A stretch of 64,000 nucleotides of DNA from Heterotrichella gracilis. Its lineage: Eukaryota > Sar > Xanthophyceae > Tribonematales > Xanthonemataceae. This document shows, piece after piece, positions 45,850 to 62,340 of the stretch (positions within the stretch are counted from its first letter, which is position 1; each line of letters starts with the position of its first letter). Where the stretch lies: positions 1 to 64,000 of the forward strand of contig JAULBX010000448.1 in NCBI GenBank assembly GCA_032358255.1. The letters are read 5' to 3'. The translations under genes and the position numbers were made by a program. The notes beneath the pieces are model-generated. The model did not search any database. It saw nothing but the letters and a program-made list of their open reading frames with translations, and was not told where the DNA came from.

Positions 45850-46502
45850 TGATGTGTGTATTATGCAATTGCCACCCATGGGCCATGCCAATTGCTTGTC
45901 TACATCCTGCAGCTGCTCCTACGTCAAGGTAGGTGCTATCAAATCACATACATGTATCATGCATATCGAGCAAACTAACGAAGAAATGAAGCAGAAACAA
46001 AAACAGAGTTCGGCGTTTACGCATGCGTTCCCTGCTTTGCTGGGTCACGAGCCTAATCAACAATTGATGTACTACGCCTTTGTGCATTCCCTTTCTCTCT
46101 TCTTTCTTTCTATCATTAGCCTAATGAATACATTGACAATGCAGCCTGCTTACCGAGCCTCCCCTACCCCCCACCCCTCCCCAGGCTTTGGCCAGGCTGA
46201 GCAGCACAAGCCAGCTCATACTGACAACCCCGTTCAGCGTCAATGCATTCCCCTATTAGTAAATCCTAAACTGCTATGCACTGAGGAGGCTTGGATAAGC
46301 CTTATAAAGTCTATACAAAAATATCTCTACAAGTCGATAGCGGGTTGATAACCGCTCACGCCATGCCCCAAGCTTTCAAGAAGCATCGCCCCCACTCCTG
46401 CCAGGCCCTGGCTATGCCTAGACCTCTGCATGCCAGTCTCTGCCCCTGCTAGAAGCTGTGGCTTGGCCATTTTAAGAAAATCCCACGCCCCCTCACTCAA
46501 TT
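45850..46502. other. Spacer between LINE and TFIIB-related gene
   Basis: AT-rich; nothing supportable. Confidence 0.4.
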
Positions 46503-49500
46503 CTATAGTTTCTCCCATTGCCCTTCGTGGATCGCCTGCACCATGGCAACCTCCCGATCGGTCCTGATGTACTGATCGATGTCATCATCGTCCAGCAAAT
46601 GGCTGTCCACGTCAGACCCGGAATCCAAATCCCCACCGCTGCACCGTCCGCCATCCTCAGGCTGCTCTGGGACCAGGCGCAGCCTCAGCTCCTCCTCAAC
46701 AAATTCCTCCACGCCGCCCGAAATGTCGCAGAAATCTGCGCATTCCAAGGTGCCCGGTGGCAAGCTGAGGGGCGCACCGCTGGGCACCGCCATCGCCATG
46801 TCATGGTCAGAGGGTGCTGATTTTGAGTTAGGGTTTAGGGTCCCGTTGGGCGACAGTCGTCTGCTCCTGCGGGTGGAGGGGGGCGAGGAGGGAGGCTTCG
46901 CCTGGCCCGATCCTCCATTGGCGGCCCTGTTTCGCCTGGCGCGGGGGCTGACCACGGCAACGGAAGGAGGTTCCGCCTGGCCTGATGTCCCCCCGGCGCT
47001 GCTTCGCCTGGCGCGGGGGCTGACCACGGCAGGAGCTTCCGCCTGGCCCGATGCGCCGCCTGCGGCACTGATTCGCCTGGCGCGCTTGCCTGTCCCTGCT
47101 GGCTGCTGCTGTGCGGGTGGTCCAAGGGGTGGTACTGGTGCTGGTGTGGGTGCTGGTGTGGGTGAACCCTGTGACCTGACAGCGGTGGTGGGGTGTGTGG
47201 GGTAGGCGGTGGGGGTGTCCTCCCCTCCCGCGCTCCGTCTCCGCTTGCGTGCATTCCCCCCCTGGCTGGCCCCGGGTGGGGCGCTCGCAAGGACCGCCCC
47301 CCCACCTTCCCTCCCGTCTGCCTCCCCTGCATCCTCCTCATCGCTGGCACCCACCGCCCCCTCCTCCCCACCCGCCGCCACCCCCACCGCCGCCGCCACC
47401 CCAGCTCGCGCGCGGTACTCCAGCGTCCTCTGCACGTCCACCAGCCGGACCACAGTGGGCAGGAAATGCACCACATTTTGGCGGGAAAGGGGCCCCAGCC
47501 ACGGCAGGCGGGGTGCCGAATGCACCAGCATTTCCTTCACCCGTGGCACCCCCCCGGCCACTGTGCGGGGCCCCACCATGCACACCTGCGCCACGTGCTG
47601 GTATAGCTGGACTGCGCACCCCTTGGCCAGGCCAACCTGCAATGGAATAAACGGGATTTAAAATAAAGACGATTATGATTGGAATGAAACGCTTAATACA
47701 AAATCATGAAGGATCAGTGAAATAGAGCAAATAAGATACCATAGACCAAAATTGGACTCTGATGAAATCGGTCCACATAGCTGGGGAACACGTTTCTTGA
47801 TCTGGATGTGCAGCATATGCAGGGATTCGATTTCACATGTGCGCCAGCGGGGCCCTCACACCCCCCATCCGCTCCTACCCCCCACCCACCCACCATACAC
47901 AGTCCATACACCCCACCACACCCACCCACATCACCCCCCCACCCACCACACCACCACTCCTACCCCCCCCCACCATACGCACCACCCCCACCACCCACAT
48001 GTACCCCACCACCCCACCCCACCACCCTCCCCTCCCCCCACCCACCTGGTGATGTTCCGCAGCCAGCGCCAGCACTGTAGCCAACACGCCCTGCCCGTAC
48101 CGAAACCCCTCGTCCCACTTTTCCAAAAAGTCGTACAGCAGCAGCGCATCCCCGGTGACGCGCTCCCGGAAATCCGCCACATTTTGCGCCACATGACCCC
48201 CGCCGATGGGCTCCATTTGTGCGGCAAACCGGCGGATGACGGCGTGGGCGTCCACAGGGGGTGTGCACAGGTCCAGCTTTGCACCCAGGACCTACGAGGG
48301 GTGGGGGATGGGGTTGGGGGTTGGGGAGGGGTCAGTTGAGGAGGGTTGAGGTTTAAGGGATTGCACACAACCTGACAGATTCCCGAAAGGGTTTCTCCAG
48401 GGTTTTCCAAGGGTCCCTGGAACCAGTGCCCCAAGGTTTGAATTTCAACGTCTCCCAAGGACCCACAGCGCACGTGAAACCATATTGTTTAGGTCTTCCC
48501 CAGGTTTCCATGGCGCACCTGAAACCAGTGCCCGATGGCGTGCACGCCCCGCTGCACCGCCGCCGCCACATCCATCAGCGTCAGCGGCGCCCCGTGGCGG
48601 CGCGCAGCCAGGGCAGCCACCGCACCCAGCAGCGTGACCCTTTCGGTGTTTGTGGGCATGCGGTGGACCTGGGCCAGGATGCCTTGTGCGTCTTCGCAGG
48701 CGGGCTGGGGGAGGCGCAGCGCGCGGCACACCGAGGTGAGCTCAAAGCGCGCCTTGTCCTGTGGGGTTCGGGGTAGGGTTTATTAGGGTTTAGGGGCTGT
48801 GGCGCATGGTGCATCAGACCGCGGCGAGGCCTTGTGGTTTTGGCTATGAATTTGGGGTATAGGGTCTAAACCCTAAGAAACTGCTTAACAGGGATTACGG
48901 GGCGGCCAGTTTGTGCTCAGCATGCGCATTTGCTTTTAGATGGATTCTGAACACATGCTCAGCCAGAGAGAACGCATGGCCATGCACATGTGCACTGGGA
49001 AAGAAGTGCCAAAACCCTTAACCCTTCCCTAGGGTGTTACCTTGTTGCTGTACTCAAAGTAGCGCTGCTGGTGCCCCGTGCGCATGTGCTGGGCCCCTGC
49101 AGGTGCAGAGGGGTAGGGTCAACGCGTGGGGCGTAAGGTATTAGGCGTTGGGGTTTGAGGGTGTAGGGTTCACAGGTGCTTTGCCCCTGCCGTGGGAATG
49201 GTAGCTATATGGGGGTTAAGCTTGAGGGTTTGCCCTACAGTCGGCCCTAGGTTTGAACAAGCGTAGAGACCGCTCCCATTGCCACGCAGGTGTGCGTGCA
49301 GTGGCCAGTCCACAAGTGGGTGCTGTGGCTGGTGGTGCGGGGGTGGGTGCAGTGACGTTGGTGCAGGGGTGGGTACAGTGGCTGGTGCTGGAGTGGATGC
49401 AGTGTCTAGTGCAGTGGCTGCTTTGCCCGTGGGTGCAGTGGCTGGTGCAGGGGTGGGTGCAGTGGCTGGTGGAGGTGTATTGCCAGCAAGCACCCCAAGT

Positions 49501-50078
49501 AGAGGAGTGGCCGGGGTCCGATCCCAAACACTCTGAGTGCATGGACGGCAGCGTTGCCCCTCTGCCACGCCCCACCTATGCGGTTCTATGCAGAGGGTTG
49601 GGCTGGCCATGCAGGCAGCGCCGTGGGTCCTGTGGAGGCGCTATCGGCGCCGCGCGCGCACAGATATGCATGCAAGCACATACTATCGAGGATCTACACA
49701 TGCAAAACCCTGTTAATATACACCTGTGTGGAAGGAGCTGTGCAAGTGCGACTGCTCTTCTGGTGCAGTCAGTGTATGCAGATAAAACTAACGCATGCAT
49801 ATAGCGCACCATGGACCACCAAGCAGACTTTGTAAGGTCTTAGTTAGCACCTGCAGGCCCTGATCACACAACCATTCTATTTCCTAAGCATCACCAAGTG
49901 CCCCACCTGCGATGTGGCCCTCATCCCCGACAAGCACCGGCACTGTAGGGTTGGTTTGGTGCACCAGCGCCACCTCACCCACCACCAGCCCGCAGCTTTG
50001 GCACACCACCAGGCCAGAGACGTCGTCGCGCTCCACCGCCGCCGCCCCACAGCCGGGGCACAGCGTCACCGCCTCCAT
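46503..50078 (-). CDS. TFIIB-related transcription factor (BRF/PTF2-like)
   Basis: Exons: 50078-49907, 49096-49041, 48758-48519, 48291-48046, 47636-46503; 615 residues, all phases consistent. The ATG at 50078 gives MEAVTLCPGCG; upstream in-frame codons are GTG only. Residues 7-29 form a TFIIB-type zinc ribbon (CPGC and CQSCG). Residues about 75-300 look like two cyclin-fold repeats (LTSVCRALRLPQ, VTLLGAVAALAARR, ALLLYDFLEKWDEGFRYG, VLATVLALAAEHH). The long last exon has an acidic stretch, a KRRR nuclear signal, three 22-residue repeats, and near the end DDDDIDQYIRTDREV, which resembles the BRF-homology motif of the Pol III factor BRF1 and of plant PTF2. It probably recruits RNA polymerase III or a plant-type paralogue; which one is not settled by sequence reading. 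Confidence 0.8.
46900..47085 (-). repeat. 66-base coding minisatellite in the TFIIB-related gene
   Basis: Three in-frame units of about 66 bases begin near 46906, 46972 and 47038 (TTCGCCTGGC..GAT and CGCGGGGGCTGACCACGGC cores). They encode a Ser-Gly-Gln-Ala-Glu/Lys and Ser-Pro-Arg-Ala-Arg-Arg repeat. Confidence 0.85.
47860..48045 (-). repeat. C-rich / G-rich intronic simple sequence
   Basis: An almost pure CCACCC/CACCCC tract fills the intron between exons 48291-48046 and 47636-46503. The sense strand is therefore a GTGGG-rich stretch with G-quadruplex potential. Confidence 0.8.
48395..48518 (-). repeat. Two decayed copies of a TFIIB-related exon end
   Basis: CCTGGAACCAGTGCCCCA (about 48415) and GCGCACGTGAAACCATAT (about 48468) resemble the exon 48758-48519 end plus donor, GCGCACCTGAAACCAGTGCC (about 48513). 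Confidence 0.6.
49097..49906 (-). other. Intron of the TFIIB-related gene with GTGCAGTGGCTGGTG repeats
   Basis: The 810-base intron contains about ten loose repeats of a TGGGTGCAGTGGCTGGTG-like unit (49300-49480). These also give open frames on both strands that I do not take as coding. Confidence 0.7.
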
Positions 50079-53000
50079 CGCTGCCACCGCCGCCACCCAG
50101 GGTTGGTTCAGTCAGTGTTCAGGGCGCCATGGCATATGCATGCATGGACCAAAGCCGCCCTTCTGTAACCCGGCTGATGGGGTATTGTATTGCTGTCAAA
50201 ACTGATAACTGCAGACGAAATTCTGGAGATCAGCAGTGATAGGCCTATGTAGGGTTGATCACTGTGATAGAAAACGGGGTTAACGATTACCCTACAAAAC
50301 CCCCCACCCTTTCCTGGAGTAGGCGAACCGCCATGAAGGGTTTACTGACGCTGCTGCTGCCAAAGTAGCACCACCTCAACCGGTGCTAGCTCATCGGACC
50401 TGCTGTTTTTTTGATGGCCACACCACCCAAGGTGTAACACCAAGCACACACAACGCGCAAGTGCGACCTGTAACGAGGTGAGCCTCAACACGATACAACC
50501 TTTGCCGTGGTGAAAGCGGTGTCGGTTGGCATGATAGGTAACTTTTTAGGCCAGTTTGGCAGACCTTGCCTGTTGGCCTTGCGCTGCAACTTGCGGATTA
50601 TTATTCATCAAATTTATTCCATTTAAGACGCTCTTGATTATTCAATTGTTCATCAGATCTAATCGCATGTGCTGAATTGCCTCATAAACTAATTGCATAT
50701 GATCAAAGTTGTCATGTTGTGCTTGTACATTCTGATCAAAGTGCTGATGCACCGCGTCCCGCCGCGCGCCGCGGGGGCGGCCTGCGCCCAGACAGCGCAC
50801 AAACACCCTTATGGGCTACTGGGTTGGCCAGCAACAGCAGCTGAACAGACGTAAAGGGACCAAATCGTATCCTTTAGACAATCATGCGTACACTGGATGG
50901 GTTGGCAAAGGCTCAGCCACCGCTCCATACCCATCTTCTTGCCCGCGCGCCAACCCTACTGGTGAATCCCACCGCATAGCTTAGAGCCAAAAGGCGCTGC
51001 TAGCTGGAGCTCTAGGGTGTCCTGCCTGTTGCTCTACACCCTTCAAGATAGTCCCTATTTGGACTATTAGGCGTACCCTTAGGCCACAGGGGTAATGAGT
51101 ATGCCTGGGGCCTGCTCAGCTAACGCACAGCGCTGCCCATCAGAGTTGGTCCGACAAGTACGGTACTTGGCTATTCGCCTGCACAGCTATCGTTCGGAAG
51201 CTGAGAAGAGGAAGTGCGCGTCTCAGCGGCGCCGGTGTCCGCCGAGTAGCCTGGCGCGTACCGCCGCGCACCACCGCGGCAACCGTTCAACTTTGAAGTT
51301 TGGGATGCGGCATGTGGGCGGTCTGCCTCGACCGGGTGGGATAAAAAGCAGAACAGACGCACGCACCAATTATCGCACCGGCCAAAGGGTCAAGAGGTGC
51401 AAGTACCCTAGGCAGGACTGGCGGATGTGGTGGTGGCATGCGTGCATGGCTGAGCAGCCACTCCCTTCTACGCACCTGTTCAGATAACCGCCATAAACGA
51501 AACGGTATTGCAACAGGTGTGGATAACTGCGTGTGCGCGTAAACTCTGCGCAGTCAATTGCACTCTGTACCGAGTGCCACGTGCGCCGCTTGGTGACCAA
51601 TTCATGCCTTACGGCAGACCACCTCTCATAAGCAGGACTTGGACTTCAAGCTGAAGACGCCTTCCCCTCAGGCGTTGATACATTCCTCAGCGGTAGTGCT
51701 GCAGCATGTTTGCACACCCAACTGAACCGTGGTGAACAGCCCGATGTGTGATGTCTCACATGTACCCTTCCTCACACCTTGTGACTCACAAACAAGACCA
51801 GCAGCAGCCTGGCAGTGCATGGTTTCTCCACTAGTAAGACCCACTCGTACGTACACAGCTACCCAGCATGCAACTCAACTTTGCACGAGGTCTTGATACA
51901 GTAGTACTGGCCCCCGGGGGTAGATCTCATGCACAGACTGCAGTGAGGCTTGGGCAGACCAATAATGCCCTGCCTCCTTGCCTTGCACACTTTACACACT
52001 GCGGTACTTGCGGTTCCAGCGCTAGCGGCTTGGTGACCTGTGGATGTTGTACACATGCCACTCTGGCGTGCATATGGCCACTGGTGAAAGTGATATTAAT
52101 TGAAATTTACTGGCGTGTACCTAGCGCTTGCAGACTCCCGCAACAAGTCCCGAATGGCAAAGCTGTCAATTGCAAAACTTTCATGAGTGAATTATCTGTT
52201 TTCAATCACCTGTTGAAAATTTATCTGAAATAGCACTCAGGCCAAAAGCGCTCATTGGCCCAAGTGCTTTTGGGGTTTCTGAAGCTGCAGCAGGTTTGGT
52301 ACTTGATGGGTGTACACCAGCATACCCTGATAGGGATATACAAGCCTGGGGCCTAGTCAACCTCTTGTCACCATAGAGATGTAGCCTATTCCACCACCGG
52401 TTGCACTGGTACCAAGCGCCTGTGGACTGCTTTGCTGTGACGCACACTACTGCACATACTTATCGTGGGCATGCCCTATCCCTGGGAAACGCACCAACAA
52501 TGGCGTGTCCACAGCTGTTTTGAAGGAGCAGAAGAGTTTAATCAAAGCCTGCGGCAGGCCCCTTAGGGTCACCTGTGTTGCTATGGCCCAGCACTAGTGC
52601 CCCATGACACAGCTGGCGACAGGCACACTGCTGGTCCAGTGACACTTGGCCTCTAACCTGTACTAGGAACTTTTGGGTGGCAGACTAAATGACCCAGTTC
52701 TTGACAACAACCTAACCACACGCCCACTCAACCGGTACCGCTGGGCCTGCAGCATGCTACCGATGGCTGGTTCATGTGGTAGTGGTTGTGGTTGTGAACG
52801 CTGCCAAGCAGCGAGGAAAAGCTCAGTGGCTCACAAACATCCTGGTTGCCCTTGCCCTTGGCCAAGGTACTGTAACACTAGTGGTGGGCCTGCAGCTGCC
52901 TCCGCGCCTGGCACACGTTGCACAGCATGGTAGTGAAATCCCGTGCCAACATCGGCTGCAGGGAACCTTGATGTGCCCGTCAACACTAGTGTCATAGAGT

Positions 53001-54183
53001 AGTCTGTGCCTTTCAGCTATTTTCCAGGAAAGTTTAAACTTCCTCGAAGCCCACCCATGGCCAGACCAACGGTCGTCAAGCCGCGCGCGGGCCGCTGTTG
53101 GTCAGCGTGCTGCTCCTGTGTAACCTACTACGAGAACCTTAATGCAAGCATTAGCCTTTGTGCTGCCTTTTGGCTGCTTTCGTACCCTGTCAGAATAGGG
53201 AGGAACAGCCTCGTGTGAAGCGCACGGGCACCGCGGGGGTCAACAAGTGGCTGATTTTAGCCGAACCCTAAACCCTAATTGTTTTGAGTCATAATAGATG
53301 CACGCATCTTGACAGCAGTGCAACCACACCTGACAACACTGCATTTGCTTTAAATCGTGTAGACTCTTGCTTTGCATATGCATGCATGTGACAAGTGTTC
53401 AAATCACGAATGCCATGGCATGCGTCCATGCACGCGCAAGTTCCAAGATATGCATGCGTGGACAACCTGCGTGCAGCTTTCAAGTGTCCCATGTTAGCAC
53501 TTCTTAGCGTTGGATGACTCCATAGAAAAGCCACCTAGTGGGAACCATGCCGGCAACCCACTAGACCACGCCGATTGGCTCCCTGAGGGGCAAAGGATCG
53601 CAGTGGAAAGGAACCCGACCCAGGTTATACACGAACTGTGGCAAAGGCCTGGTCTTGGTTACAGTGTTCACTTCCTGTTGGGCTGTAAACTTTAAGCATG
53701 CATCTGGCGCGAAACGTCCTCCCCGTTTTTCCTTCACCTCGGGAGAAACGCATGCATGCATAAGTTGAGCAGTCTTGTGCTCTTAATGTGGACCACCCCG
53801 GTGCCCAGCCACCTTATTAGAATACAACCCAAGTACGTTTGCGTTGCTTAACGTACATGAGGCCATAGATATCGCCTTACGCCAGCTCCAGTTCTTGGTA
53901 GTCCAGTGGCGGCAGACGCCACTCTTAGGCGCCACTACCACACCAGTGCCACCTGAGACAAACAACCTGAGACAAACAACCCATACTGACAACTAGAAAA
54001 TCCACTACCTTGGCCCTTATAACGGACCTGCTGCAGCAGCCGCAGCAGCACGCCTTGCCTTGCTACCCACCCAAACGCACACCTAGAGCGAGAAGCACCC
54101 AGTATCACCCAGTGAGACCCCAGCCCCCAAAACGTGCCCGTATACCAGCTTCAGAAGCACGGTTTCACCTGGCCTTGGCCACG
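50079..54183. other. Divergent intergenic region TFIIB-related gene / PRMT3
   Basis: At 4.1 kb this is the longest gene-poor stretch. I found no recognisable ORF, RNA gene or element. It has TGCATGCA palindromes (50140, 53385, 53750), an 8-bp inverted repeat at about 53538-53567, and one CCCTAAACCCTAA motif at 53264. An unrecognised gene with short exons cannot be excluded. Confidence 0.45.
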
Positions 54184-59966
<5,783 letters not shown>

Positions 59967-62340
59967 CTAGGGTTCGGGCAGGGTTTTTGGGGTATTTTTT
60001 GCTGCTGTGCACGACTGGCATGACCTGAGCTCAACTAGGGTCCAGCAGGAGCCCTCGGGTAGGGCTTTCCCCTCACCCAGCTCGTTACACGAGACCCCAG
60101 GGTTTAGGGAGGGGTGCGCGCACAGTGCGCGGCGGCGCAGTGAAAGTAGTTTTTTTTCCAGTCAGTAGAGTGGAGCAACGCAAGGCAGCGCAGCGGGAGG
60201 GGGACCAGGTGGGGGTGGGGGGAGCACGACAACCTTTGGGAAAACCACAGAACTGCAAGTCTCACCTGACACAAGGGAGGTGGATAGACCCACAGGGAAC
60301 GCACTCCACAAGCCCCCACCAAAACCCCATGAAATGGTCCAGTCACATCAAGCGGTGCAGCCATATCAAAAGCTGTGCAGCTGGTCAGACAGGAAGAGAG
60401 AAAGGAATATGTCCTGGTCAGCGTAATACACTGACAGACGCATTGACTTTCAAGTCAAACACGGGTTTATTTTGCTCCAGGTCACTGTGAGCGTCTGGGC
60501 CTGCATTGCCCCTCATCGCATTTTCAGCACTGTTGTAGTACTCTTTTTCCTCTGTACTGCACTAGTCCAGCGCATTAGTCCATCATCTGCAGGCCAGGCC
60601 AGGCCACCTTCAGTGAAGAGTTTACCATGTGGTGGTGTGCATAGCACATTGATGTGACGTGCACGGCTGGGCAATGTCCTGAAGTCCAAAGTACTGAGCA
60701 GAGCTGCACTCCAGCACCTGTTAACACAAGCCTGGCCAGTAAGTGGCAAGTCTCTCCAAGTCAAGACTAGTAACTGTGCTGAGCACTTGTAGTCTCTGGG
60801 CCCAGCACTTGTATACAGCTATAGCCCCTGTGCCTTGCTAGCAGTCATTTGGACTGCTTGTTCCCTTCACCACAGTGCACAGCACTGGATGTGCTACAAC
60901 ATGTGTGCAAGAAGGTGCTGGCAATGGTTTTCCATAATTTTCAGCTGGACAACCACCTCCGGTGGCAGCCAGCAGGAGCAGTCGAGCGAGAGCGCTTTAG
61001 GGGTTACAAACCATGCCCAACACATGCCAACCAGTGTTGTATGTGTACAACCAGTCCATGGATAATAATAAGGGATGGGGTCCGGTAATACTATATTGAA
61101 ATATGTGATAGGTGGCTTTGAGACACACAGGCCAAGCAGTTTGCCTGGCCCAATGGAAAAACGTCATTCGCACTCCAGCTTGCAAAAGTAAATGAACTGG
61201 AGTAAACACACATGGGCGAGAGAAACAGCCAGGCTGCTATTATTGCAGGGTTGTCAAATCTACCCCAATAAAACCCTGATGAGCATACATAGGCCAAAAG
61301 CAGTGGACTAACCCACGCCAGCACTGGGGCGCTATGCGGTACATACAAAGCTGTGAACTGTTCATGCAACCAGGCAAGGTTGCGATGCGCAACCCACCGC
61401 ATAAGCACAAACGTAACAAACAAAAATATAAACAACAAGGCGGCCCACACAGCAGCCGGGCTTGACGGTTGGGCCACTCGAGAGCCTACCCAGCAACGAA
61501 GGTCAACAACCTGTTGCCGTCAAACTAGGCTTGGTAAAAACGTTGCAATACAGCCAGACAACTAGTAAGTGCGGCACCTCTGCACACCTAACACTGTAAC
61601 AACCTACCAAAAATCTACTTTCGAACTTGCAAGTTGCTATGCGCAAGCAGCACCCAGAAAATCAGGTGTCTGCTAAAACAGGTCATTGAGGCTTGCACGC
61701 CCCACGTGAAAAGAACATTTATTGAACTTTGTTCACATACCTGACGAAAGAGCCACCAGATAACAGCCCTTGACACCGCTCTTGACAGGGTAACAACCAA
61801 GATATTGCTGACTCAACCGCCAAAACCCAGCAAATCCCAATAGTTGCGTCCCAGAAAAACTAGCAAAAGGATGGCAACAAACGGTTAGGTCACAAAGAAT
61901 AAACGCACCAACGACTATTTTTATTTGTCTCACACGTTCAGAAACCACACAGAGTATAGCTTCTCCAGCAACACCAACCCAATACTGGCACACCGCCGCG
62001 CAAACTGGGGGGCATGCTCAACCCATAAAACTGAAACCAATACATACCGAGCTTCATGCGCTCAGCTCGAGCATAGCGGCAGCAAACTGCCGGTCCTGCA
62101 AAGAAATTCCAGAGCACCAACGTGCTCAGCTCACCTCAGCAAAGCCTAGAGAGGCTCTACAAAGCCACCGACCTTTCCACAACAAAGAAAATTGCAATAC
62201 AGTTCTTGATAAAGCAAACCTAACTCCAGGAGACCAGCTTTATTGGCGCGACGTCCATGAAGGAGTTGCCGCGCTTGGTCAAAGAAGTACAGCACTCGAT
62301 TAGGTGCTGGCTGACTGGCACAGCAGCCCTCCCTCAGAAC
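59967..62340. other. Convergent region PRMT3 / right-edge gene
   Basis: About 2.4 kb. A minus-strand open frame with hydrophobic segments (61091-61477) lacks an ATG start and homology, so it is not called. Otherwise nothing is supported. Confidence 0.4.

Noticed and set aside
49253-49804. 183-codon plus-strand frame
   Set aside because: Lies within an intron of the TFIIB-related gene on the opposite strand and is produced by GTGCAGTGGCTGGTG repeats.
51095-51487. 130-codon basic open frame in the large intergenic region
   Set aside because: No similarity recognised and no splice-linked neighbours.
53530-53580. tRNA-like box A (TGGTCTAGTGG on the minus strand) with an 8-bp inverted repeat
   Set aside because: No matching box B or cloverleaf found, so neither a tRNA nor a SINE can be supported.
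61091-61477. 128-codon minus-strand frame with hydrophobic segments
   Set aside because: Begins at GTG, not ATG; codon third positions are not GC-rich like neighbours; no family recognised. It could be an exon of an unseen membrane protein, but support is too weak.
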